NCBI RefSeq assembly: GCF_022201045.2
Contig: NC_068557.1
Span: 31,287,501 to 31,351,500, forward strand
Length of the DNA: 64,000 nt
Direction: 5' to 3'
Origin: Citrus sinensis
Lineage: Eukaryota; Streptophyta; Magnoliopsida; Sapindales; Rutaceae
Shown here one piece after another: positions 48,112-61,100 of the stretch. The translations under genes were made by a program, and so were the position numbers. The notes beneath the pieces were generated by a model. The model ran no database searches. It was not told where the DNA came from and worked only from the letters and a program-made list of their open reading frames with translations. Position 1 is the first letter of the stretch. Every line of letters starts with the position of its first letter.

Positions 48112-49840
48112 ATTTTGAAAGAAAGAAATTAATAAAAAGTGAGGTCGTGGATTTAGATGTAGAAGCAGACGAGAGATGAATGAGTAGACAAATGCGTTCC
48201 TCTTATAGATTGCACGAAACCCAATGTGACAGAGGGGTTGTGTGTGTGTGTGGTGTTTGTTTTTGTTTTGTTTTTTATTTGTTTTTGGGTTGGCAGCTTG
48301 GTGGCGTGGGTCTCTGTTCTGCGTATCCGAGGTCCTTTTTGTTCTCTCTCCTCCCTCTGGCCTCTTCCTTTAAATCTTTTCTTTGAAAATCAAACCCCCG
48401 CGCTTTTTTTTTTTTTTTTTTTCACTTTTTTAACATCTTTCTTGTCGTTGCTTGTTTTGCACAGTAAGATTATATTTGACACGTTGAATTAGATTAGATT
48501 AAATTATTAAAATTAAATTAAATTAAATTTTATAATTTTATATTTAGTATAGTATTAGATTGGACTATGTTAAATTATATTTAAATAATATAAAAGAGTA
48601 TTTAAGTTGATATTTTAATATAAATATCAATTATCCATGAAATTTTATAATCATAATTAAAATAAATTTAAAAAGAAATTACTAGAAAATTTAAATATAT
48701 TGCAAATAAATTATTGGATAGTCATAATATAATAAATAAATAAAAATAAATAAAATATTTAATTAATTTTTATTAAATATTTCAAATATTATATAAAATC
48801 AATTCATTAATGATATTATTAATTTTCATGATTATTTTTAATATCATATTAGTGATTATTAAATTTAATACAATAATTAAACGTTTAGTTTTATCAATTA
48901 ATTATTAAATATACAAGTAATAAAAATTTAATCTCAAGAATAGGTAGAAATAAAAGTACCAATTTAATTAGATCATAGATAATAAATAAAAATAAATTTT
49001 AAGTAAATCATAATAAATAATTAATAATTAATTAATCAATCAATACTAGGTGTAAAATAAAAAAAAAATGATACAAATAAAAATCTTATAAATAGATAAC
49101 TTTTTTTTATCTTATCCCAACTAAACTCATATGTAAATTAGGATTATTAATCCCATCATTTTAGGATTAAATTCAAATTTAGTCCCCCTTAATTCAATCC
49201 AACTAAGTTTGCCAAACATGGGATAAAAATTTAATCCCACATTTGATCAATTTTATTCTTAATCCTAACGTCCAAACATGACCTAAACTAAATGTCTACA
49301 ACTTGGGACCAACCTAATCAGAGACAGAGACGCCGACAGTTAAAAAAATAGAAGAGGAGTAAAATGGTGATATGATAACATATCTGCATTCTACAGTGAA
49401 AAGCGCGTTCTACAAAAGCAATTCTTTCTCACTCTTAGCATCCGTTTGGTAAAGGTCTTGTTGTACATTTGAGTTTTCACACGAATAACCAAAATTAAAG
49501 AACGATTGAATGAATAATCTCCTTTAATAATTCTTTTATCCTAAATTTAATATTAATTATTACAAGCTTTATCCTATTCAACATGAGAATAATGTTTTTT
49601 TGGTCTTTGCCCGATAAAAAAAAAATAAAGATGAAGAAAAAAAACCATATTTTTAACATAAATGAAAAAAATAGAGTCAAAAGAAAAATAAAGTTGTAGC
49701 ATCATCTTTTTTTTTTCCCTTTCATTTGCAATTTTCTTATCTTTGAGAAGAAACTTGCAATTCTTTTTCTTTCAAATGAAGAATCAAAGACATTATTAAT
49801 GCATGACATGATTTGTTTTAGTGAATGAGCTTACACACAC
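48112..49840. other. AT-rich non-coding region
   Basis: No gene was seen. An inverted pair may mark an old DNA element: TTTGACACGTTGAATTAGAT near 48475 and, reversed, TTTGGCAAACTTAGTTGGAT near 49212. The interior is over 80% A+T by eye. No target duplication was established. Confidence 0.35.
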
Positions 49841-49893
49841 ACAAATATATATATATATATGTATGTATGTATGTATGTATACACACACACACA
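49841..49893. repeat. Compound microsatellite (AT)n(GTAT)n(AC)n
   Basis: Runs of AT, then GTAT tetranucleotides, then AC dinucleotides follow each other without interruption. Related motifs recur in a second array about 130 bases on. Confidence 0.95.
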
Positions 49894-50018
49894 AAGAAAA
49901 GATTGATTAAGTGCGTGATTACGTGTTTGACAAGTTTTGATTAGGGAATTTTGTGTTGTGAGCCTCACAATACCTCAATTATAATTTGATGTGTGCGTAG
50001 TCACACACTTGATCATGT

Positions 50019-50019
50019 A

Positions 50020-50097
<78 letters not shown>

Positions 50098-50110
50098 TGT
50101 GTGTATGTAT
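50019..50110. repeat. Compound microsatellite (CT)n(AT)n(GTAT)n
   Basis: About twelve CT, about thirteen AT and then about ten GTAT units in series over some 90 bases. Likely highly polymorphic between individuals. Confidence 0.95.
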
Positions 50111-53100
50111 AATTAAATGGCTTCACTCTTTCCCAAAAGAAATAATAATCGCTAAATATTCGCTTTCATAATCATGTTGAATTCTAATTCTAGATCAACT
50201 AAATAGGAGTGGGGGGTGTATTTATCGTTTAACTACCCATGGACCAATATTTGATTCATGGCAATGTCAATTGGGCTTGCTTGGTTATAATATAGAGCCA
50301 ATAAAGTCTTGCGTGAAAAGTGCCTTCTGCATTAGTAGCTCTTTATTCTAAGTACATATTTGGTATGATTTTATTTAATAATAATAAGTGTTTATTTAAT
50401 CTCATGAATTCTTTTTAAAATTTTTAATGTTGTTTAGTTGTATTTTGAGATTGAATAAGTTATTTTTTCTCTACTAGCAAAAGAGAGTAGAGGTTGAAAA
50501 TCTTTTTTAAAATGTTAAATTGTGTAAAACATCATCTACTCATTTCGTAATCTTATTTCATTCATTTTATAATATCTTATTAAGTTATTTTATAATTTTT
50601 AATAAAAACTCTTATTAACAACTAAACAATTATTTAAAAAGAGAATGCCTACACTAAAGCAGGACTATACATATATATGGAGAGAGAGTAATTGTCTAAT
50701 AAGATAGTTTCATTTTAATGGTTAAATTAAAAGATATGAAAAATAAACATACTTTAATGTAGTATATTTTATCTTTTAATGTATCAGAGTGTGTGTTTTT
50801 CTTATATTTTAAAGTTTGCTTAGCACCAAGCATTGCATTATATAAAAGCATTGTTATGTATTAAACTTATGCATACTTATGTTTAGCTATCTACTACCCC
50901 TGCATTGCTTCACATAATACATAAAATTATGCGGTGAAACTCAAATTAACCAAACCTATGATAAGGGTTTGATTTATGCGGGTACACATTAAAAATAACC
51001 AAAAAAGTAGTTGTTTTAAAAAGTTTCCATTTTCATTTAGCCTAGAACCTTTTTTTTTTTTTTGCCCTTTTTTCTCACCACCTTACCTTGAAGGCTACTG
51101 CATCTTGATTTCGTAATGAATCCGTCGCCGGAGCTTCGCCTCATTGCCGCTGCTGTACGAATTCAAGGACTGCCTCACCTTGCGCTACAGAAGCTTCTAC
51201 ATCACCGTCATATTAATTTTTTTTCAAAGAAATAATTTTATTTAATCACCAAAAATTAATGTAATGTAATGCAATGCGATACAGTGTATCACCAAATATA
51301 GAATAGTTAAAATTAAAACAGTACAATATAGCACCAAATGTTATAAAACATTAATGTAATTCAATATTAGTATAATATAACATAATATAATATACCTGCA
51401 TTAAAAGAGAAAGGGACTGATATCCTCTGACGTTTGAGAAAATGGACATAAAACTCTCTAATAATTTAAAGAAGACATACAACCCCTAATCCCGTTAATT
51501 TTTAGTTTATTTTAACTGAAAAAAGAGTAATATTGTATATTTATGCAAAAAAAAAAAAAATACACTTATATTTATAAAAAATGACATCTCAAATTTTCAA
51601 AATCGTCTTCCTCTCTAAAACGGCGCCGACAGAACTTAAAAAATTAACAAAATTTGAGGTTACATGTCTTTTTCAAAACATTAAAAAGTCTTTATGTTCC
51701 TTTCCCTGGCGGGCCAATAACCCTTTTCCCTCCATTAAATAATATAATGTAATGTAATAACACTGTATACTATTAAAACTCTGGGCATATTTTGGCAGGC
51801 CTCGTTGTATGGTATTAGCCCACCTCATAATATTAGATTAATTTTTTTTTTTGAGAAAAATAATATTAGATTATTACAATACAATATTAGATAGCTACTA
51901 CTCATTGTATTGTGTTGCGGAAAAATTATTTTGTAACGCAGTAAAACCCAGATAACCAAACCGGTGTGAGATTCGGGTTTATGCGGGTTTGAAATTCTTG
52001 AAACAAAACAATATTTCTTCATGGCTCTCCTTCACAAATCATCTTCACTCCCGTTCTCTCTCACAGGCGTTGATCGCGACAGCAACTCCACCACAACGCC
52101 ATCTGCCTCTACGCGATCTGCTTGAACACACCAGCTCCACACGATCTGCCTCCACACAGACACTGTCGCAAGACGCCACCGCCATTGTTGTGCCTCAGCT
52201 CCACACCACCACTGTCGCGCGACCTCAACTCCACCACCATGCGATCTGCGTCAGATCCACACCGCCACGGGTCATCTGGGTCTTTTTCCTGTTAAGGGTC
52301 TCTCTGATCACAGCTTTAATTACATATGTTAAAAACATTAAAAGTTTTTTCGATCATATTCTGAGATTGACGGATCTTCTGGGTAAATTTGTGGTTGCAG
52401 AAGATTGTATTAAAGTTGGGTTTTGCATGATGATAAGGTCAAGCAGAAAAAGAGAAAAAATAAAAGATGAACGAAGAACAAAAAGAACTGGAGAAGACGA
52501 AGGAAGGAGGAGAGAGTGGAAGCAGATGATGACACATAAACATTATTCAAAGAAGAAGAATTTTTTTTTTTTAAAAAAAAAAGGAGGAGAGAGAGAAGAA
52601 TGAAAAAAAAGTAAATAAATAAATAAATAAAAAGCTAATAAATATTATTTTTTTAAAATATAATTTAAATTAATCATAAAAAAATCTTTTATTTAAAATA
52701 AAGCAGCTGAGATGCAATTATTAATTCTTTCCGAATTGTTATTGTCAAATCGAAAGCGAGCAATGATTCATGCGAAGAAAAGAGAAGCCATTACAATTGA
52801 TTATTGAATGTTCTCCAAATTCCATCTTTTAAAAAGCTATGCTACGTGTCTGGTACAAACAGATTCTGTAACTTAGCCCCACCCTATATTGTATAGTTTG
52901 CTTTTCATTCTTGCATCAAAAGAATGCACCGTGCCGTAAAAACTAGAATCTTATATTTTTATGGAAGCAAAGCAAGCCAAGTCCAGCCATTGACTATCCT
53001 CTGGTAATCATTAACTAGAGAAAACATTAATCAATTTTTTTTTTTTTTTTTGTAAATCATCATTTGACTAACCATCGTAAGCATTTTATCAGTTAGTACT

Positions 53101-56079
53101 TAGTAGTGTGGTAGACTTAATTAATATATAGATAAATCTTTTTATAGTATAATATTAGGACTAAACTAATTTTATTACGAGGATATTACAATTTGATAAG
53201 AGGTTTAATTATAAATATTACATTTGGATTCCATATTTAATAGAGATTTTACTAAATTTTGTGAGGTCTTACGACATGCGTCATAATTATTTTTTTAAAA
53301 GCATAAAATACTCTAATATTCCCTTCAATTTTTGGTTTGGTAGTGATTATTATAAAAGAGATAGATATAATTTTTTTTAAAAAGAGAAAATAATATGTAT
53401 TTATGTAGTATTGGGACTTTGGGAGTATTCAAAATGCAAGTCTAAATATTTGCATTCTCTTTAATGTTTTATTTTGTAAATTATATAAATATTAGACAAT
53501 GATTTGGCAACAACTCTTAAGAATAAATCATTGTTCCAAACAACTTTAAAAAATATTTTATTCCATTTTAAATATTTAATGTAACGTAGTTTTTGTTTTG
53601 GTAATAAAAAGATAATTATTATTATAATAAGGCAGTTCTCTGAATATGAGATATAAAATAAAATAAATAACTTATTACAATGTAGCATTTATTTTTATTT
53701 TTATTTGACCTAAATTGGGACCATAATTTTTCATTGTATTCGAATTTCGTTTAAATTAATTCTATGTCGATGTTAAATTTACTCTTAACTTCCCTCAATA
53801 AATAATGACATTTTGGTGCTCGCTAAAATCATAGAACTAATTAGAAACTAACCGGCGTTTAACTCCTTTCCTCTTTCTTTCTTGTAGGCATCTAACACAA
53901 TAAAAATGTAATATATATATCGACACTCAAACAGAATTTGGACAGACATCATCTTCATCTCTTGGCCTTGAACAATATCCACTCATCAATTGCAAGTTGG
54001 ATTGAACGAATAAAGCGTTGATCAGATCTTGTTAAGGTTAAGGTTAAGGTTTGAGATCAGTAATGTTTGTCGGTTTATTGTAGATGCAGGCAATTAGAAG
54101 CCGGAGAAAGCGAAAAAAAGAAAAAAAAGAAAAAAAGGAAAATTAAGGGGGGAAAAGAGTCTAGAGAAAAAAGAGGGAGAGAAAAAGTTAACAGCTGTTT
54201 GTTGTCTATTAGTGTTTTTGTTTTTATTAAAGAAAGCTAAGCTTAAAATCTCATAGAAACATTAAGAAAAGTTAGGTTGAGAGAGGATCTACATATTTTT
54301 TTTAATAGCTATGTGAAATTTATTTCTAGCTATACATAATATCATTATAAAAAAAGATTAAGAAAGTTAAATTAAGAGAGGACACTTATCTTTTTTTATA
54401 ATTATGTGAAGATTATTCTTACATAATAATATTATTATAAAGAAATTTTGCTGTAATTAAATAATTTGTTCATAGCTACTACAGTCATTTGCTTTTAGGC
54501 GCATGCATGTTTTGACTAGCAAAAGATAACACAGCAACCCCTAACTAACAGAATAACGAAAGTAATTTTTTTTTTTTTTTTGAATTTTTTGACATGGTTG
54601 GCTAAGTTACATTAATATAATCAGTTTGGCTCGATGGATTAATATGTGTTGCTTTATTAACTCCATTAATTAATTGAGTTTTAATGAACCATAGCTACAG
54701 GGTCTTGTTTATCCTGGACCTGTCTATGGTACAGATTCTGTAACAAACATCTCCCGTCATCCCACCATTCGATTTTCTATTGTTCAGTTTCTCACTCCAC
54801 GTCCAACCACATCCAACGGCTGATGCTGCAGTCTGTACCTTACAGATTCTGTAAGCTAGTCGAGTCCGTTTATCCTAGCTTTGTTCGACTCAAATAGTCA
54901 AATCTATTAATTTTTATATATAATTAATTGAACAAACATCGGTCATATCACACAGGTTCGCCACAATTATAAAGTTACTAGAGGTTGCTGTAGAGTACTA
55001 GTCACGTTAGGTGAATTATTTTTTTTTTTTATGAGATCTTTTAATATTTAGTACTCAAAAAAATATAAAAGAGTTCAAAATTTATTCAATTTTAACTATA
55101 TCTTGAATATCAATAATCAACAAAATAGTAAGAAGTTTCAAAAAAGAAAAGTAGCCAAGACGATATATTTTTTACTTCCTTTAGAACCATTATTTCAAGA
55201 ATCAATTTTTTTTTTAATTTAAAAAATGAACCAACAAATGTAACAATTTTCTTTATAGAGAAGAGTCTAAGAAATTTTGCAACATTAAATAATTAAGTTT
55301 TTTTTTCAAACTGATAAATAACTATTAATATAGCTCTTTACAATATAAAAGGTTATCAAATATATAATTTTTCAAAAACTTTTAATTGTATGATAATTAT
55401 TAATTAAAGATAGGCCTAAAAAATAAAGTTTTCCTATTATAAGTAATTTAAAAATCTATTAATTTGAGTATATTAAGAAATAATTAAAAAAAAGATTTTA
55501 CTAACATATGGGGCCTAAGTGACCAAAAGGAGGCCTTCCTAACATGTGAGCTTTAGGCAAACAACCACACACTTCTACATATATATTTATTGCCAAATAG
55601 CCAAATCAATGCTAACTTCTCTTTCAACTTAATGTTCAACCATATATATAAATTCTCTAAAATAATTGTCAATTTTCCACGATATTCTTGATCAGAGCTA
55701 GGAAAATTAAGCATTTTGAAAAAAAAGAAAAAGAAGAAAAGAGTTAGTATTTGAGGGTTCAATTACTCCAAAACTATGAAAAATAGTCTCACGATTCATT
55801 CAAAAAATTATAATAACAAAATTTATGATATGACTATAGAGCACAGTGTAGGAACGTAAAAGAGTTAGGAAATTTAACACTTGCTAACTATTAATGGAAT
55901 TTTATTAAACTTTTGACCAGCATGAAGACGAGACGTAGTGTTAGGTCAAAAAACACCCCGCACAAAATTTTTTCAAATCATGAAAATAAAATGTGAGCTT
56001 CTAATTGGGGAGAAATTTTAGAATATCTTATAGGTATTATAACTAATTAATATACGTATGAAATGTATAATTAAATTTA
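50111..56079. other. Gene desert with repeat debris
   Basis: No convincing gene. Around 51100-51210 and 52010-52300 the sequence is less AT-rich and holds open frames of simple composition (His/Thr/Ser-rich, then Lys/Arg-rich from AAAGAA repeats), which I judge to be transposon-derived or chance. Short words such as CACCAAAT and GTAATGTAAT recur in both orientations between 50820 and 51950, as in nested MITEs. The 13-mer ACAGATTCTGTAA occurs three times (52858, 54731, 54842). Confidence 0.4.
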
Positions 56080-56281
56080 GAATAATGATATGGTCACAAA
56101 CTCTTGTACAAACTTATTTTGTACAAACTGATGTGGCATGATAAGATTGATTGAATTAAATATCACTTGACCCACATGATTTGTTTTTACTATTTTATAT
56201 TTTCATTCAACCAATGAATTAATGACACGTCAATTTATACAAAATAAGTTTGTACAAGAGTTTGTGGCTGTATCATTACTC
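56080..56281. mobile_element. MITE, Mutator-like, copy 2
   Basis: A 202-bp element nearly identical to the one at 61-262, in the same orientation. It is flanked by a perfect 9-bp target duplication, TTAAATTTA, at 56071-56079 and 56282-56290. The inverted termini (GAATAATGATATGGTCACAA against TTGTGGCTGTATCATTACTC) are about 48 bp. It is better preserved at its borders than copy 1, so probably the younger insertion. Confidence 0.93.
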
Positions 56282-56290
56282 TTAAATTTA

Positions 56291-58101
56291 ATATAGTCAT
56301 CACTTGTCCGGTGGTTTTTCAAATTAAATATATGTATTATAACATCATTTACTTATTTGTACGACTAACATCATACCTTTAACGTATTCTAATATTTCTC
56401 CTAATTGGGAGGCAAGAACAAATAGAGACAATAGCAGTAAAATATGACCAACTTTTGAAAGAGAAAAACAGCAACGAAGAAAGTGTTTGGTGAATAAGAT
56501 GGTATTAACTTGTTTGGCTACCTACCAGATCTTTAAGGTACATTACATGCCAAGTCAAATTAATATAGTATGATCCAGCTAGGAGAATCGATAAGATAAT
56601 GTGATAATATACGACTTACTTAATTGTGCATATTATTTACCATATCTATCACATTTAAGATGAACGGAGAAAACAAAAATATATCTGGTTAGGTACCAAA
56701 ACATTATTGGTTGTTTTCCATTCAAATTAGTATTGTTAGTGCCACAATACTTGAAAATAATTTGTAACTGTGACCTGTGTTTTTGAAAGAAAGGATATTT
56801 CAACTTTGCGTCTTCTTCATTCATACCATGAAACAAGGCGCGAAATCTGTTAAAAGCAAAACGTCCAAGGTTTACGTGTGAAGACGACGTGATAACACAT
56901 TGGCTGTGAGAATGTAGTGGAGTCATAGAATGCCACATCGCCGTCTAATTAGTTTCAACGACGAAATTTATCAAACGGTTTGATCGATATAGAGTCTCCA
57001 CAAATTCCTCTAATATGCAAATAAATTCTAAATTCCGTAATATTTAAGAATAGATTAGACACACAAACTCTTTTATGAATCGTAAACAATTCACACAAAC
57101 TATTTTGAAAGGTGTGAGTACTCAATACGTATTGCATACATCTAAAAAGATTAGAGCTTGCAAAATGTGTAGTGTTCCTAAGAAACAAGCAAAAGAAAAT
57201 GAGTTTATATGTCCATTTAGATAGAGAACATTAATTTTATGGAAAACATAAAGAGACCCAGATATTATTTTTTCACCAATAATTATTTGGATGGATTGAT
57301 CATATCTTTCCTTATCTAGATATTATTTTTTTTCCTTATTTTTAAAGAAAAAAAAGGTGACGTTTTTCCCTTTTCTGTATAAAAATATTATTAAGGACTA
57401 CAATATAATTATTTAAAAGAAATAAAAAAGAAAGAAAGTTTATAACAGAAAGAGGAGGCAGAGACGAGTAAATTAAGGAGCAAGGCAGGCTTTATAGAAG
57501 AGTTCAAAAAAGAAAAAGAGTATGCACTATATATGCAGTGTTGTTGTTCACATTAAAGTAGGACGTACGTAGCTATTGATATTCTTCTATATCGGCGGAG
57601 GAGGAGGATGAGGAATAAGAGAGCAAGCTGAACTCTCAAGTTTGATTTATTTTATTACTTCCTCCGCACTATATATATAACATCCATGAAACTACAGCAG
57701 ATTACATAATTCCGTTCTTTACTATAATTAAAAAGAAAAAAGAAAAAAGAAAAAGAAAAATTGGAAACTTACTATCGGTTGCATATATCAATAAATAATT
57801 CCTCTGTTCATATATATATATATGACTATAATAAATACACATACAACACATACACCGCACGCACTCTTCTCTCTCTCGATATAGTTAAATCTCGTTTGAT
57901 ATTGTTACGTCTCTGTTTCAGCTTCTGGTATTTTTCTTTTATCTTTCATGTTAGTTTCCCTTCAACTTCAAGAAAATATGTATAACCCTAAACCCTATTC
58001 GTGTTGATGGTACGTCATCTTTATATACATTATTTATATGTACGTGTAAATTTGTTGATGTGCAGGAGGAGGAGGAGGAGAGGTTGATCAAATTGAACAG
58101 G
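56291..58101. other. Upstream region and leader of the ABCB gene
   Basis: AT-rich sequence with no exon seen until the ABCB leader. From about 57690 the sequence looks like leader, with CTCTTCTCTCTCTCGAT near 57864. GATG/GTACGTCA at 58009 and GTGCAG at 58060-58065 could bound a very short leader intron, but this is uncertain. Confidence 0.4.
57670..57680 (+). promoter_or_regulatory. Candidate TATA box of the ABCB gene
   Basis: ATATATATAAC in a GC-bordered setting (CTTCCTCCGCACT before, CATCCATG after), about 430 bases before the start codon. A leader of this length with a possible intron is plausible. The cap site was not determined. Confidence 0.4.
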
Positions 58102-61100
58102 ATGGCGGAAAATGGAGGAGCGAGTACTCAACTCAAGGGAATCAAGAGAGGAGATAACAATAACAATATTAATAATAATAAAAATGACGGTAATGATAAT
58201 CAGAAAGTGCCATTTTACAAGCTGTTTGCGTTTGCCGACAAGCAAGATGCCGTTTTGATGATCGTTGGAACAATTTCTGCCATTGGCAGCGGCCTCGCTC
58301 ACCCTTTCATGACTCTTATTTTTGGCCACCTTATCAACTCTTTCGGCTCCTCTGATCGGTCACATGTTGTTCATGAAGTCTCTAAGGTGATCAAACCAGC
58401 ACTCCTTCATGATCTCTCTTTCTCTTTTTTTTTTTTTTCTTTTTTTTTTGTTGTTGGGTTAATTAATTAATTATCTTTTCTGTCATATACAAGATTTATT
58501 ATTATTACTTTTGTTGTGACTCAATTATTCAATTATAGATCACTTGTACATGTGTCAGTATAAACCTCAAGCTCAACTTGCAAGCAAATCTTTGATCTCT
58601 TTGTTTACAGGGAAATCTACTGATCTTGCGAGTAGATTTTTCATCAGGAACACAGATATTAATTTTTCTTACAATACTTTCTCCAACCCGAATGGAAAAA
58701 AAAAAAATTCACGATCATGTCATGTCGCCCATCAGTTTTGTCAACAGAAGATGGGTCTATTAGGCAACAACTTTAATTTAATGGCCGACACGAGCTGTGT
58801 GGATTAATAATTAAAGATATCGACAAAACAATATTTCAGCATCTTGGAGAGTTATGAGCCTAAATATATATCTATTATTAGCTGCGTAAAATTATTTCTT
58901 TTCATCTAACTAAGTTAGATTTGCTGTTATCAGGATTTAATCGAAATTACATGTATGATGACTTTCAGGTAGCTGTGAAGTTTTTGTATTTGGCTGCTGG
59001 TACGGGAATTGCAGCATTTCTACGTAAGTGCATATGAGCTGTTCCTGAAATTATTACTTCAACAGTTGTCTTTTCTTTTTTTTTAAGAAAATAAAAGTTT
59101 GAGTTTTTTATTCTTAAATTTTTTAATTATGCATTCCAAATGAAACTATACATGTTAATGAAAGTCACCATTGTATATCACTGCTATTCCTAACCCTTTT
59201 AGAATTTTTTCTTTCTTTCTTTTTTTTTTGGCCAAATGAAACTGTTAACGATAATATTTGACACAGGGTATTATGCTTGTTCTGTCAGGTTACGAGTGCT
59301 TGATTTTGTGGAAAGCTACTGTAAATAGAAGTTTTTTTTTTTTTTAATGAAACTTGAAAATGCTTTTAGTAAAATCACCTACTCATCCAAAAAGAAATAA
59401 AAGCAGGTTTAACTATTGGTTTGATCAATATCAAAAGCACCTGACTAATGCAAAACAATCATTTGCCAGTCTGGAGTACTTAGTAATGGCTTGTTATAAC
59501 TCTTTTTTCCCCCTTTTTTTTTCTTTTCTATGGTTACAAGGCTTGTTATATCTTAAATGAACAGTTTCTAGTGCTGGCTGCTGCATTACTCAAATGAATT
59601 TGAAACAAAATGAGGTGTAATATATTCAATTATTTGTATTTGTTCTGCATTATTGCAGAGGTGTCCTGTTGGATGGTGACAGGGGAAAGGCAAGCCACCC
59701 GAATTCGAGGCTTGTATTTGAAAACAATATTGAGACAGGACATTGGCTTCTTTGACACTGAAACAACAACTGGAGAAGTCATTGGGAGAATGTCTGGAGA
59801 TACCATACTCATTCAAGAAGCCATGGGAGAAAAGGTTAATATCTACTTTGTTCATATCTGTTCTTGGTTTTTTCTACACGCTATACATATGAGAGTCCTA
59901 ATAGAATTTTCTTTTCTTTTTTTATTACGTACGACAGGTAGGGAAATTCATACAGCTCATGTCAACGTTTTTTGGTGGGTTTGTAGTTGCCCTTGCAAGA
60001 GGATGGTTTCTGGCTTTAGTTCTGCTTGCATGCCTTCCTGCTATAGTCATAGCTGGTGGATCCATGGCATTGATTATGTCAAAAATGTCAAGCCGCGGGC
60101 AAATTGCTTATTCAGAAGCAGGGACTGTAGTCGAGCAAACAGTTAGCGGGATTAGAACAGTAAGAAACAAGGATCAATCTTTTAAAAATCATCACACATT
60201 TATGTAATGCTAACTGCCTACTTGTTTTTTTTTTTTTTAATTAACTTATCATTACTCCTTTAACTATACAAGGTTTCATCCTTTACTGGGGAGAAACAAG
60301 CAATAGAAAAGTATAACAACAAGCTTCAAGTTGCATACAGAGCTGCTGTTCAACAAGGGATGGTCTCAGGCATTGGACTTGGTGTACTTATGCTTACCGT
60401 CATTGGAACTTATGGACTTGCCGTATGGTATGGTTCAAAATTGATCATAGAGAAAGGATATAATGGTGGAACAGTCATCAATGTTATAATGGCAATCATG
60501 ACGGGTGGAATGTAAGTGTATCATAACTTTTGATTTTGTAAGTGTGTGCTATAGGTAGCTACTACACACAATCTCAATGTTTGTTCGTGGAATTTTGAAT
60601 AGGTCATTGGGTCAGACATCTCCATGTCTGAATGCATTTGCGGGAGGGCAAGCTGCGGCATATAAGATGTTTGAGACAATCAAACGCAAGCCAAAGATCG
60701 ATCCCTATGACACTAGTGGGATCACATTGGAAAAAATTGAGGGTGAGATTGAGCTCAGAGATGTTTATTTTCGGTATCCTGCCAGACCAGAAGTGCAGAT
60801 CTTTGCAGGATTCTTATTGCATGTTCCCAGCGGCACCACAGCAGCTTTAGTTGGGCAAAGTGGGAGCGGGAAGTCAACAGTCATCAGCCTAGTAGAGAGG
60901 TTCTATGATCCTGATGCTGGTGAAGTACTTATAGATGGTATTGATATAAAGAAGTTACAGCTCAAATGGATACGGGAGAAGATTGGGCTAGTTAGTCAGG
61001 AACCTATCTTGTTTGCAACTTCTTTAAGGGAGAATATAGCTTACGGGAAAGAAAATGCAACTGATCAGGAGATTAGAACAGCAATTGAGCTTGCTAATGC

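Noticed and set aside
48180-48492. Plus-strand open frames with Val/Cys/Phe runs
   Set aside because: They are encoded by GTGTGT and TTTTT simple repeats and look like upstream sequence of the possible minus-strand transcript.
51989-52603. 204-codon open frame on the plus strand
   Set aside because: It starts at TTG, and its composition shifts from Thr/His/Ser-rich to Lys/Glu/Arg-rich through A-rich simple sequence. No domain is recognisable.
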